Shown here one piece after another: positions 29,990 to 38,511 of a DNA stretch of 64,000 nucleotides. The stretch is from Oleiagrimonas sp963817755. GTDB lineage: Bacteria; Pseudomonadota; Gammaproteobacteria; Xanthomonadales; Rhodanobacteraceae. The stretch spans positions 593,871-657,870 of the forward strand of contig CAWFPB010000001.1 in the NCBI GenBank assembly GCA_963817755.1. Direction: 5' to 3'. The translations under genes were made by a program, and so were the position numbers. How positions within the stretch are numbered: the first letter of the stretch is position 1; each line of letters starts with the position of its first letter. The notes beneath the pieces were generated by a model. That model worked only from the letters and a program-made list of their open reading frames with translations. It made no database searches and was not told the DNA's origin.

Positions 29990-30412
29990 TCAGTCGACGA
30001 TATGGAAACGGCCATCCTCGGAGCGGTATTTGGCGTACGGGGCCAGGTTGTCGGCCTTGTCGGGGTGGCGCAGGCGCAGGTACAGCCACTCGTCGGGGGT
30101 GATGTGCAGCGGCTTGTCGTCGGGCGCGTTCAGGCGCGCGGCCAGGGCGCGGCGGAAGCGGCTGAAATCCTGGTGCGCGGCCACCAGCAGGGCCACGTCG
30201 GGCGGGGCGGGTTCCTCGTGGGCGGCCGGATCGTGCTCGATGCGCAGCATCAGTGCCTGCAGCCCGGCCACGTCCTTGCAGGCGGGCAGCCAGTCGGCGT
30301 CGGCGAGCATCTCGCGCAGTTGCGGTGCGATCTCGCGCATGCGCATGGCCGGCTGGGTGGACGACGGGCGGGGCGCGGAGGACGCAGTGTGGCGTGTTTC
30401 GGAAACATTCAT
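29990..30412 (-). CDS. Hypothetical protein between rnhB and dnaE
   Basis: 140 residues, no signal peptide or membrane segment. The first 25 residues are Ser/Thr/Pro-rich and low complexity. The remainder looks helical, with PQLREMLADADWLPACKD, HQDFSRFRRALAARLN and the ending TPDEWLYLRLRHPDKADNLA. AGGAG eight bases before the ATG and normal base composition favour a real gene. I do not recognise a family. It interrupts the usually adjacent rnhB-dnaE pair on the same strand. Confidence 0.65.
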   Translation of the reverse strand: MNVSETRHTASSAPRPSSTQPAMRMREIAPQLREMLADADWLPACKDVAGLQALMLRIEHDPAAHEEPAPPDVALLVAAHQDFSRFRRALAARLNAPDDKPLHITPDEWLYLRLRHPDKADNLAPYAKYRSEDGRFHIVD

Positions 30413-30533
30413 GCCCAGGCTCCTGGATGGAGCCGCCGCGGCCTCCCGGTCCGATGGGCGCCGCGAGCGGCGGGGTTCCTCGGTCCGTGGCTCCAATGTA
30501 CGCTGATCGGCGCGGAAGTGAATAGCTCTCAAG

Positions 30534-31157
30534 TCACGGATCGAACAGGCCCGGTTCCAGCAGCTTGCGTACCGGGGCGAAGCTGCGTCGGTGCTCGGGG
30601 CACGGACCCAGGCGAGCCAGCGCCTCCAGGTGCTCGGGCACGCCGTAGCCCTTGTGGCGGGCAAAGCCGTAGCCGGGATGGCGGGCGTCCAGTTCCACCA
30701 TGTAGCGGTCGCGGGCGACCTTGGCCAGGATCGAGGCGGCACCGATGCTCGGTTCCAGCGCGTCGCCGCCGACCACCGCCTGCGCCGCGCAGGGCAGGTC
30801 CGGTGGCAGCTTGTTGCCGTCGACCAGGATGTGTTCTGCACCGGGTTCGAGACCGAGGGCAGCCTCGCGCATGCCCTGCATGGTGGCCTGGAATATGTTG
30901 ATGCGGTCGATGCATGCGCATTCGACGAACACGATGTGCCAGGCCAGGGCGCGTTCGACGATGCGTTCGTAGAGTGTCTCGCGCCGGCCTTCGCTCAGTT
31001 GCTTGGAGTCGTCCAGTCCGCGGATCGCACGCGAGGGGTCGAGGATGACGGCAGCGACCACGACCGGGCCGGCCAGCGGGCCGCGTCCGGCCTCGTCGAT
31101 GCCGGCCAGGCGCAGATGGTGATCGAGTTTCGAACTGACGGGGCGGCGACGCGGCAT
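30534..31157 (-). CDS. rnhB: Ribonuclease HII
   Basis: 207 residues. Removes ribonucleotides misincorporated in DNA and RNA of RNA-DNA hybrids. The catalytic DEDD residues are seen in LAGIDEAGRGPLAGPVV (D and E), ILVDGNKLP (D) and the later VARDRYM (D). The start lies one base after the lpxB stop, so it is in the lpx operon as in other gammaproteobacteria. Confidence 0.97.
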   Translation of the reverse strand: MPRRRPVSSKLDHHLRLAGIDEAGRGPLAGPVVVAAVILDPSRAIRGLDDSKQLSEGRRETLYERIVERALAWHIVFVECACIDRINIFQATMQGMREAALGLEPGAEHILVDGNKLPPDLPCAAQAVVGGDALEPSIGAASILAKVARDRYMVELDARHPGYGFARHKGYGVPEHLEALARLGPCPEHRRSFAPVRKLLEPGLFDP

Positions 31158-31158
31158 T

Positions 31159-32340
31159 TCAGCTGCGCGGTGCAGGCAGCAGGTCGGCCAGTGCGGCCGC
31201 GGCCTGTTCGGCGGCGCTGCCGTCCAGCTCGCCCATCAGCTTGCGATGCAGGATTTCGAAGGCGGCGACGATGGCGCCGCGTCGTCGGCTGTTGCCGAAC
31301 AGTTCCAGCACCGCGGCGGCCACCTTGTCCGCGGTGCAGTCGTCCTGCATCAGCTCGGGCACCAGTTTGGTCCCCGCGAGGATGTTGGGCAGGGCGAAGG
31401 TGTCGGTCTTGATCAGGTTCAGGGCACGCACGATGCGGTAGGTAAGTGGCGCCACGCGGTAGCCGACCACCATCGGGCGCTTGGCCAGCATGGCCTCCAG
31501 CGTGGCCGTGCCCGACGCCAGCAGCACCACGTCGGCGGCCAGCATGGCCTCGTGGGCGTGGCCGTCCAGCAGCTCGATGCCGGCGGGCATCGGGTCGAGC
31601 AGGGCCTCGAGCGCACGGCGGCAGCGCGGGTTGGCGGCAGGCACCACGATGCGCAGCCCGGGCATGGCGTCGGCCACGCGCCGGGCCGCGTCCAGGAACA
31701 CGCGGCCCAGGCGCTCGATCTCGCTGCCGCGGCTGCCGGGCAGGACCGCCAGCACCGGCACATCGTGCGGCAGTTCAAGGGATTCGCGCGCGCCGGCGCG
31801 GTCGACCACCAGCGGGAACCGGTCGGCCAGGGGATGGCCGACAAAGCGGGCATCGACGCCGTGGCGGGCATAGATGGCCGGCTCCATCGGGAACAGGCAC
31901 AGCACGCGGTCGGCGCTTTGGCCGATCTTCTCCGCGCGCTTCTCGCGCCAGGCCCACACCGAGGGACTGACGTAATGCACCGTGCGCAGGCCGCGTTGCT
32001 TGAGCGCGCGCTCCAGTCCCAGGTTGAAGTCCGGCGCGTCGATGCCGATGACCAGGTCCGGACGTAGCGCGGTCAGCCGCGACACCAGGCTGCGTCGCAG
32101 GCGCAGCAGGCGCGGCAGATGCTTGAGCACTTCCAGGAAGCCCATCACCGACAGCTCGTCGATGTCGTGCCAGGCCTCGAAGCCGGCGGCCTGCATGTGC
32201 GCGCCGCCGACGCCGACGATGCGCGCATCCGGCCAGCGCCGGCGCAGGGCCTCGATCAGCGCACCGCCGAGCTGGTCGCCGGACGCCTCGCCGGCAATGA
32301 GGGCGATGACGGGGGAAGGAGCTTGCTCAGGCGCAGTCAT
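31159..32340 (-). CDS. lpxB: Lipid-A-disaccharide synthase
   Basis: 393 residues (E. coli 382). GT19 glycosyltransferase joining UDP-2,3-diacylglucosamine and lipid X. Family marks are LIAGEASGDQLGGALIEAL, SPSVWAWREKR and LPGSRGSEI. The start ATG gives MTAPEQAPSPVIALIAGE; upstream in-frame sequence is translated repeat and not part of the gene. It is separated from lpxA by an 88-bp segment carrying tandem repeats and a hairpin. Confidence 0.97.
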   Translation of the reverse strand: MTAPEQAPSPVIALIAGEASGDQLGGALIEALRRRWPDARIVGVGGAHMQAAGFEAWHDIDELSVMGFLEVLKHLPRLLRLRRSLVSRLTALRPDLVIGIDAPDFNLGLERALKQRGLRTVHYVSPSVWAWREKRAEKIGQSADRVLCLFPMEPAIYARHGVDARFVGHPLADRFPLVVDRAGARESLELPHDVPVLAVLPGSRGSEIERLGRVFLDAARRVADAMPGLRIVVPAANPRCRRALEALLDPMPAGIELLDGHAHEAMLAADVVLLASGTATLEAMLAKRPMVVGYRVAPLTYRIVRALNLIKTDTFALPNILAGTKLVPELMQDDCTADKVAAAVLELFGNSRRRGAIVAAFEILHRKLMGELDGSAAEQAAAALADLLPAPRS

Positions 32341-32375
32341 GCGCCGCAGTGTAGACGAAGCCGCGCGGCCTGCCG

Positions 32376-32410
32376 ATTCCCCATTCCCCATTCCCCATTC
32401 ACCATTCCCG
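32376..32410. repeat. Tandem repeat, five 7-bp units (ATTCCCC)
   Basis: Three perfect ATTCCCC units are followed by ATTCACC and ATTCCCG, without gaps, in the lpxA-lpxB spacer. The repeat joins directly onto a perfect hairpin at 32411. Similar GGGAATGGGGAAT stretches are, from memory, scattered through Xanthomonadales intergenic regions. Confidence 0.85.
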
Positions 32411-32435
32411 GCGCTGAGCGCGCAGCGCTCAGCGC
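32411..32435. repeat. Perfect 11-bp-stem hairpin at the end of lpxA
   Basis: GCGCTGAGCGC and GCGCTCAGCGC are exact inverted repeats around the loop GCA. The structure contains the lpxA stop codon (32429-32431). No U-run follows on the minus strand, so it may stabilise the lpxA 3' end or be a REP-like element rather than a terminator. Confidence 0.75.
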
Positions 32436-33202
32436 TTCAACGACCGTTCGCTGCGATCGATGAAGTCCAGCATGGCCTTGACGTCCTCGCTGGACTCGGC
32501 TTGTTCGCCCAGTCGTTCGCGGGCTTCGGTCAGCGGCAAGCCGGCCATGTACAGGGTGCGGTAGGCGCGGCGCACGGTGGCGATGCGTTCGGGTTCGAAA
32601 CCGCGGCGCTTGAGGCCTTCGCTGTTGATGCCACGCGGACGCCCGTGCTCCTGCTTGCCCATGATCACGAACGGCGGCACGTCGGCGCCGACCAGACAGC
32701 CCATGCCGATGAAGGCGTGGGCGCCGATCTTGCAGAACTGGTGCACGCCGCTGAAGCCGGCCATGATGACCCAGTCGCCGACTTCCACATGCCCGGCCAG
32801 CGAGGCGTTGTTGGAAAACACCGTGTGGTTGCCCACCTGGCAGTCGTGGGCGATGTGCACGTAGGCCAGGAACCAGTTGTGGTCGCCGATGCGGGTGATC
32901 CCGCCGCCGTCGCCGGTGCCGCGGTTGATGGTGACGAATTCACGGATGACGTTGTGGTCGCCGATGACCAGTTCGGCTTTCTCGCCGTGGTACTTCTTGT
33001 CCTGGGCGTCACCACCCACGGCGGCGAAGGAATGGATCTGGTTGTGCTCGCCGATGCGGGTGGGACCGTCGATGACCACGTGTGGGCCGATGATGCTCCC
33101 GGCACCGATTTCCACGTCTGCACCGATCACGCTGAAGGCGCCAACCTGGACGTCATCGGCGATGCGGGCCTTGGGGTCGATCTGGGCGCTGGGGTGGATC
33201 AT
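32429..33202 (-). CDS. lpxA: UDP-N-acetylglucosamine O-acyltransferase LpxA
   Basis: 257 residues (E. coli 262). First step of lipid A synthesis: transfers a hydroxyacyl chain from ACP to UDP-GlcNAc. Left-handed beta-helix hexapeptide repeats are clear from IHPSAQIDPKARIADDVQVG onward; the catalytic histidine lies in VHIAHDCQVGNH. The C-terminal helical domain ends RSERSLKR inside the hairpin. It starts 10 bp after the fabZ stop. Confidence 0.97.
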   Translation of the reverse strand: MIHPSAQIDPKARIADDVQVGAFSVIGADVEIGAGSIIGPHVVIDGPTRIGEHNQIHSFAAVGGDAQDKKYHGEKAELVIGDHNVIREFVTINRGTGDGGGITRIGDHNWFLAYVHIAHDCQVGNHTVFSNNASLAGHVEVGDWVIMAGFSGVHQFCKIGAHAFIGMGCLVGADVPPFVIMGKQEHGRPRGINSEGLKRRGFEPERIATVRRAYRTLYMAGLPLTEARERLGEQAESSEDVKAMLDFIDRSERSLKR

Positions 33203-33212
33203 CGGTCGCCCC

Positions 33213-33671
33213 TTATCCAGCGCGGCCGGCGCACATCAACTCGCAACTGGCGACCTCGTTGCCGTCGACCAGCGCGCGGGCCTCGAACAGGCCCATGCCG
33301 CGCAGCATGCGCTTGAGCCGGACCTCGAGCCGCAACTGGTCGCCGGGCACAACCTTGGCGGCAAAGCGCGCCTTGTCGATCTTGGCCAGGTAGAACAGGG
33401 CCTTGCCGTCCGGATCCTTCTCGGCACTGAGACGGATCAGGGTCCCGGCCGCCTGCGCCATGGCCTCGATCACCAGTACCCCGGGCATGACCGGGTGGTT
33501 GGGGAAGTGGCCCTGGAAGAACGGCTCGTTCATGGTCACGTTCTTGATGGCGACGACACGCTCGTTGGGCACGAGCTCGATCACGCGGTCGACCAGGAGG
33601 AAGGGATAGCGGTGCGGCAGCAGATCCTGGATCTGTTCGACGTACACCGGCAACTTGATGGCATCACTCAT
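33213..33671 (-). CDS. fabZ: 3-hydroxyacyl-ACP dehydratase FabZ
   Basis: 152 residues (E. coli 151). Hot-dog-fold dehydratase of fatty acid elongation; in this operon it balances fatty acid supply against lipid A synthesis. The catalytic His lies in LLPHRYPFLLVDRV and the Glu in PGVLVIEAMAQ; GHFPNHPVMPG is the signature. The ATG overlaps the end of lpxD by eight bases. Confidence 0.97.
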   Translation of the reverse strand: MSDAIKLPVYVEQIQDLLPHRYPFLLVDRVIELVPNERVVAIKNVTMNEPFFQGHFPNHPVMPGVLVIEAMAQAAGTLIRLSAEKDPDGKALFYLAKIDKARFAAKVVPGDQLRLEVRLKRMLRGMGLFEARALVDGNEVASCELMCAGRAG

Positions 33672-34686
33672 GATCTTTCCTTTCCAGCGCCGCCAGGCGA
33701 CGCGCGAAATCGTCCAGTTTCTTGAAACGAGCGGCATTGCGTCGCCACAGGCGATTTTCCTGCAGCGGGATGCCCGAAGAATACTCGCCCGGTTCGCGAA
33801 TCGAATGCGTGACCAGGCTCTTGGCGGTAATGGTAACCCGATCGGCCACCTCCAGATGCCCGAGCACCCCGGCGTCGCCGCCGATCAGGCACCAGCGGCC
33901 GATGCGCGCGCTGCCGGCCACCGCGCTGCATCCGGCCATGGCCGTGTGCGCGCCGATGACGACGTTGTGGGCGATCTGGATCTGGTTGTCCAGGCGAACG
34001 TCCTCCCCCAGCACGGTGTCTTCCAGCGCGCCGCGGTCGATGGTGGTGTTGGCGCCGATCTCGCAATCGTCACCGATACGCACCCCGCCCAGTTGCGGAA
34101 CCTTGGTCCAATGCCCGTCGTCGACGGCGATGCCGAAACCGTCCGAGCCGATCACGACGCCCGGGTGCACCAGTACGCGCGCGCCGAGTTGCACGCGGAT
34201 CACCAGGGTCACGCGTGCCACCAGACGCGACTGCGGGCCGACCACGCAGTCGGGTCCGACGATGCAGTGCGGGCCGAGGATCGCGCCTTCGGCGATCCGC
34301 GCCCCGGCCTCGATTACGCAGTGCGGGCCGATGCAGGCACCTTCGGCCACTTCGGCGCTCTCGGCGACGACCGCTGTCGGATGCACGCCCGGCGTGGCTG
34401 CAGGGCGCTTCTCGAACAGCGCAGCGATCTTCGCGAAGACCAGGTAAGGGTCCCGGGCGATCAGCGCGGACTGCGGACAGGCTTTTGCGGCTTCCGTGCC
34501 GATGACTACGGCGGAAGCCGCGGTGGACTGCAACTGCGCCGCATAGCGGGGGTTGGCCAGGAAGCTCAGCTGTCCCGGTCCGGCCGAGGCGAGCGTGGCG
34601 ACGCCGGAAATGGCGGTGTTGTCATCTCCGCGAACCTGCAGGTCGAAGCGTTCGGCCAGTTCGGCCAGTGTATAGCTGCTGCTCAC
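33664..34686 (-). CDS. lpxD: UDP-3-O-acylglucosamine N-acyltransferase LpxD
   Basis: 340 residues (E. coli 341). Third enzyme of lipid A synthesis. A uridine-binding N-terminal domain (YTLAELAERFDLQVRGD, LSFLANPRY) precedes the hexapeptide beta-helix; the catalytic His lies in IQIAHNVVIGAHTAMAG. The start is GTG. It follows bamA after 34 bp without skp in between. Its stop overlaps fabZ. Confidence 0.97.
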   Translation of the reverse strand: MSSSYTLAELAERFDLQVRGDDNTAISGVATLASAGPGQLSFLANPRYAAQLQSTAASAVVIGTEAAKACPQSALIARDPYLVFAKIAALFEKRPAATPGVHPTAVVAESAEVAEGACIGPHCVIEAGARIAEGAILGPHCIVGPDCVVGPQSRLVARVTLVIRVQLGARVLVHPGVVIGSDGFGIAVDDGHWTKVPQLGGVRIGDDCEIGANTTIDRGALEDTVLGEDVRLDNQIQIAHNVVIGAHTAMAGCSAVAGSARIGRWCLIGGDAGVLGHLEVADRVTITAKSLVTHSIREPGEYSSGIPLQENRLWRRNAARFKKLDDFARRLAALERKDHE

Positions 34687-34720
34687 GCGAAGCTCCTGTG
34701 CCGCCCTCGCGGCTGCGCGC

Positions 34721-37033
34721 TCAGAACTGGTTGCCGAAGGTGAACTGCAGACGTTCCTCGTAACGGCGGTCCTGGTACCGGGCGTGGAACGGGATGGCGT
34801 AACTGATCACCAGCGGGCCGATCGGCGCCTGCCACTGCAGGGACAGGCCATACGATCCGCGCAGCTCCTGGGCCTTGAACGTATTGTAATTCTTGTAGAC
34901 GTTGCCCATGTCGACGAAGGCCGCCACGCGCGCCGTGCTCACGTCGCGCAGGGCCGGAATCGGCAGGTATACCTGCGCGGTGCCCTTGACCTTGAATGCG
35001 CCGCCGATCGGCTGCGCGATGCCGTAGTAGGGCACATAGGCGCGCGGGCCCAGGGTGTTGTCCTGGTAGCCGCGTACGTCGCGCACGCCGCCGGCATAGA
35101 AGTTCTCCCAGAACGGCAGCGCGTACTGCTTGTCCTTGCCGTAGGTCTTGCCGTATCCGACTTCGCCATCCAGTAGCAGCACGAATCCGCCGCCGACCGG
35201 CCAGTAGTGGTTGCCATGGTAGAAGGCCTTCCAGTACTGCACGGTGGAGCCGGGAAGGGCTGCACTGATGGACAGCGATTCCACACCGCCTCGTGTGGGC
35301 GCCCAGTAGTAATTGCGCGTGTCGCGGTCATAGCCGAGCGTGGTGGACCAGGAGTGCACGGTCTTGTGGCCGATCTGGTTCTGGTAGTCGACCAGTTCGC
35401 TGGGCGAGTAACCGGGGTAGAGGTTGACCTTGTTGCTGCTCAGGGACAGCCCGGCCGAAACGCGGTCGACCTCGCTGATCGGGAAGCCGATCGTGGTGCC
35501 GAACGTGCGCGTGCTGTTGGTGTAGTTGGCGAAGTTGGTGTTGCCGAAATCCAGTTTGCTGTAGCTGGCGTTGTAGCCAATGCTGACGCCGTCGTCGGTC
35601 AGGTACGGATTGACGTAGCCGAACTGGATCTGCGAGTAGTAGCTGCTCTTCTGCACGGCGACGGAGAACTTGTCGCCGCTGCCCAGGAAGTTGTTCTGCG
35701 AGACCGATGCGCTCAGGATCGCGCCCGAGTACTGCGAGTAGCCGATGCCGAACTGCAGGCTGCCGGAGGACTTCTCCTCGACCTTCACGTTCAGGTCGAC
35801 TTCGTCATTGCTGCCGGGCACGCGCTGGGTGTCGACCTTCACGTCGTCCTTGAAGTAGCCCAGGGTCTGCAGGCGGCGCTTGGATGCGTCGATCGCGGCC
35901 TGGTTGTACCAGGCGCCCTCGAGCTGGCGCATCTCGCGGCGCAGCACCGAATCCTGCGTCTTGGTGTTGCCCTTGAAGTTGATCCGGCGCACGTACACGC
36001 GATGGCCGGGCTTGACGTAGAAGGTGATGTCCGCGGTGCGCTTGTCCTTGTCCAGCTTGGGAATGGCCTCGACCTTGGCAAAGGCGTAGCCGACATTGGA
36101 CAGCACTTCCTTGATGGCCTTCTTGCTCTGCTCGATCAGGTAGCGGTTGAAGGTCTGGCCCTTCTTGATGAACACCAGCGAGCGGATGGTCTTCTCGGGC
36201 AGGATCAGCTTGCCCAGCAGGTTCACGCCGGAAATCTTGTAGACCTTGCCCTGGGTGATGTCGGCGCTGATGTACATCTTGCGCTTGTCGGGGCTGATTG
36301 CGACCTGGGTCGAGTCGATGTTGAAGTCCGCGTAGCCGCGGTTCATGTAGTACGAATCGAGATTCTTCAGGTCGCCGGAGAGCTTCTCCTTCGAGTACTG
36401 GTCGTTCTTGGAGTACCACGACCACCAGTTGGTGGTGCCGGACTTGAAGTTCTTGCGGATCTGCTTGTCGGTGAAGGCGGTGTTGCCGACGATGTTGATC
36501 GCCTTGATGCGCGCGGTCTTGCCTTCGCGGATGGCGATGTCGATGGTCACGCGGTTGCGGTTCAGGTGGGTGACGTGGGTCTTCACCGACACGTTGTACT
36601 TGCCGCGGTTGTAGTACTGCGTGATCAGCTCGTCCTGCACGCGACGCAGCGCCAGCGGGTCGAAGGTGTCGCCCTCGGACAGGCCGATCTGCTTCAGGCC
36701 CTTTTTCAGGTCCTTGGACTTGATCGCCTTGTTGCCACGCAGGTTGAGCTTGGCGATGGACGGACGCTCGGCCACCTTGATGACCAGGATGTCGCCCTGG
36801 CGCTCAAGCTCCACGTCGCTGAAGAAGCCGGTGTTGAACAGGGCCTCGATGGACTGCTTGGCGCTGGCGTCGTTCAGGGTGTCTCCCTTGGACACCGGCA
36901 GGTAGCTGTAGACGGTTCCGGCGGCGATACGCTGCAGGCCGTCCACGCGGATGTCGGAGATGACAAACGGGTGCATGGCCGCGGCCTTGGCGGACATGGA
37001 GGCGAGCAGGATCAGGGCGGCGATTCGCTTCAT
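34721..37033 (-). CDS. bamA: Outer membrane protein assembly factor BamA
   Basis: 770 residues. Essential Omp85 protein that folds beta-barrel proteins into the outer membrane. A signal peptide starts MKRIAALILLASMSAKAAA; five POTRA domains follow, beginning ISDIRVDGLQRI, and the C-terminal 16-strand barrel carries the conserved VRGYQ loop motif and ends in phenylalanine (FTFGNQF). The ATG at 37033 with GGAA upstream gives a normal signal peptide; ATG 37045 would add four residues. In the rseP-bamA-lpxD block typical of the order. Confidence 0.98.
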   Translation of the reverse strand: MKRIAALILLASMSAKAAAMHPFVISDIRVDGLQRIAAGTVYSYLPVSKGDTLNDASAKQSIEALFNTGFFSDVELERQGDILVIKVAERPSIAKLNLRGNKAIKSKDLKKGLKQIGLSEGDTFDPLALRRVQDELITQYYNRGKYNVSVKTHVTHLNRNRVTIDIAIREGKTARIKAINIVGNTAFTDKQIRKNFKSGTTNWWSWYSKNDQYSKEKLSGDLKNLDSYYMNRGYADFNIDSTQVAISPDKRKMYISADITQGKVYKISGVNLLGKLILPEKTIRSLVFIKKGQTFNRYLIEQSKKAIKEVLSNVGYAFAKVEAIPKLDKDKRTADITFYVKPGHRVYVRRINFKGNTKTQDSVLRREMRQLEGAWYNQAAIDASKRRLQTLGYFKDDVKVDTQRVPGSNDEVDLNVKVEEKSSGSLQFGIGYSQYSGAILSASVSQNNFLGSGDKFSVAVQKSSYYSQIQFGYVNPYLTDDGVSIGYNASYSKLDFGNTNFANYTNSTRTFGTTIGFPISEVDRVSAGLSLSSNKVNLYPGYSPSELVDYQNQIGHKTVHSWSTTLGYDRDTRNYYWAPTRGGVESLSISAALPGSTVQYWKAFYHGNHYWPVGGGFVLLLDGEVGYGKTYGKDKQYALPFWENFYAGGVRDVRGYQDNTLGPRAYVPYYGIAQPIGGAFKVKGTAQVYLPIPALRDVSTARVAAFVDMGNVYKNYNTFKAQELRGSYGLSLQWQAPIGPLVISYAIPFHARYQDRRYEERLQFTFGNQF

Positions 37034-37097
37034 CGTCGATTCCATTGGGTGGTGCGCAGGGTCGCGGCAAGACGCCGCGGCGAATGGATGCCCCGGT

Positions 37098-38441
37098 TCA
37101 AGAGGGTATTCCGAGAATGTCGTTGTACAGGGCCAGTCCGATGATGCAGGTCAGCAATGCGAGGCCGATGAACTGGCCGGCGATCATGACCCGCTCGCTG
37201 ACCGGACTGCCCTTGACCAGCTCGATAAGGTAATACAGCAGGTGCCCGCCGTCCAAGACGGGGATCGGCAGCAGGTTGATGATGGCCAGGCTCAGGGACA
37301 CCAGGGCGAGGAATCCCAGGAACCGGCTCAGGCCCATCTGGGCCGAATAATTGGCCCCGCGGGCAATCGTGATCACGCCGCCCAGGTTGCGGGTGGAGCT
37401 CTTGCCCACGATCATCATGCCCATCCAGTGCACGGTACTGGCGAACCTGTCCCATGTGGTCTTCAGGGACTGGCCCAGGGCCCGTATCGGTCCGTACCGC
37501 ACCAGCACGGTTTCCTCGTGCGGGTAGATGCCCACGACCCAGCGGGACTTGCCGTCCGCGCCGGTGTGTCGGGTGGGCGTGACCTGCAGCTGCAGCTGCT
37601 GGCGGTCGCGCCGGACGGTCAGTGTCAGGGTTTCATGCTGCTTCATTCCCTGTTGCACCAGGTCGGGGAGCTGGTCGAAGACCCCCACCGGATGGCCATC
37701 GATGTCCAGGATGCGATCGCCGATGCGAAGGCCCGCTTTGTGTGCGGCGCTGCCGGACTCGATCTTGCCGACGACCGGCGCAATGCCCCCGGGGGCCAGG
37801 CCGATCCGGTCGAAGGCCTTGGCCAGGTCGCCCTCGGGCAACGTGTCCAGCGCCAGCGTCAGCGTCCGCGCCTGGCCGTCGGTCCCGCGCACCCGCAGGC
37901 GCGCCGGCTGGTGCAGCACGGCATCGTTGGCGACGGCATCCATGGCGTCGCTCCAGGTCCCGACCGAGTTGCCGTCGATCGCCAGGATACGGTCACCGGC
38001 ACGAACCCCGGCCTGCGAGGCCAGCGTCTGTGCGGCGGGCTTGGCCAGGGTCGGCACATGCCCCGGCAGGCCGATCGCGAACATCAGCCAGAATGCGGCG
38101 ATGGCAAAGATGACGTTGAAGATCGGGCCGGCGGCGACAATGGCGATGCGCTGCCACACCGGCTTGCCGGTGAATTCCTGGTCCTTCAGCTCCTCGGGCA
38201 CGGGCTCGCCCTCGCGGGCGTCGAGCATCTTCACGTAGCCACCCAGGGGGATCATGGCGACGCGGTACTCGGTGCCGTCGCGACCGATGCGGCTCCAGAT
38301 CGCGCGACCGAAACCGACCGAGAAGCGCAGGACCTTCACACCGCAGCGGCGCGCCACCCAGTAGTGGCCGAACTCGTGGAAGGTCACCAGGAGGGCAAGG
38401 GTGACGATCAGCCACCAGGCGGAACCGAGAATCGTGGTCAT
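37098..38441 (-). CDS. rseP: Site-2 metalloprotease RseP
   Basis: 447 residues (E. coli 450). Intramembrane zinc protease that cleaves anti-sigma factors such as RseA, and signal-peptide remnants. The zinc motif HEFGH is at 22-26 in the first membrane helix; the third ligand lies in NLLPIPVLDGGH. Two PDZ domains occupy the periplasmic middle (GVRAGDRILAIDG and GLRIGDRILDIDG). It lies 64 bp before bamA and shares the outer-membrane stress theme. Confidence 0.97.
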   Translation of the reverse strand: MTTILGSAWWLIVTLALLVTFHEFGHYWVARRCGVKVLRFSVGFGRAIWSRIGRDGTEYRVAMIPLGGYVKMLDAREGEPVPEELKDQEFTGKPVWQRIAIVAAGPIFNVIFAIAAFWLMFAIGLPGHVPTLAKPAAQTLASQAGVRAGDRILAIDGNSVGTWSDAMDAVANDAVLHQPARLRVRGTDGQARTLTLALDTLPEGDLAKAFDRIGLAPGGIAPVVGKIESGSAAHKAGLRIGDRILDIDGHPVGVFDQLPDLVQQGMKQHETLTLTVRRDRQQLQLQVTPTRHTGADGKSRWVVGIYPHEETVLVRYGPIRALGQSLKTTWDRFASTVHWMGMMIVGKSSTRNLGGVITIARGANYSAQMGLSRFLGFLALVSLSLAIINLLPIPVLDGGHLLYYLIELVKGSPVSERVMIAGQFIGLALLTCIIGLALYNDILGIPS

Positions 38442-38511
38442 GCAGTCGGGGTCTGGAAATACTCAGCGAAAGGGGTGGAAGGGCGTGGCCGGGTGCCGTG
38501 ATCGGTGTAGC

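Noticed and set aside
32341..32428. N-terminal extension of lpxB upstream of 32340
   Set aside because: The extra residues are translated repeat sequence and do not resemble LpxB; MTAPEQAPSPVIALIAGEASGD fits the family start.
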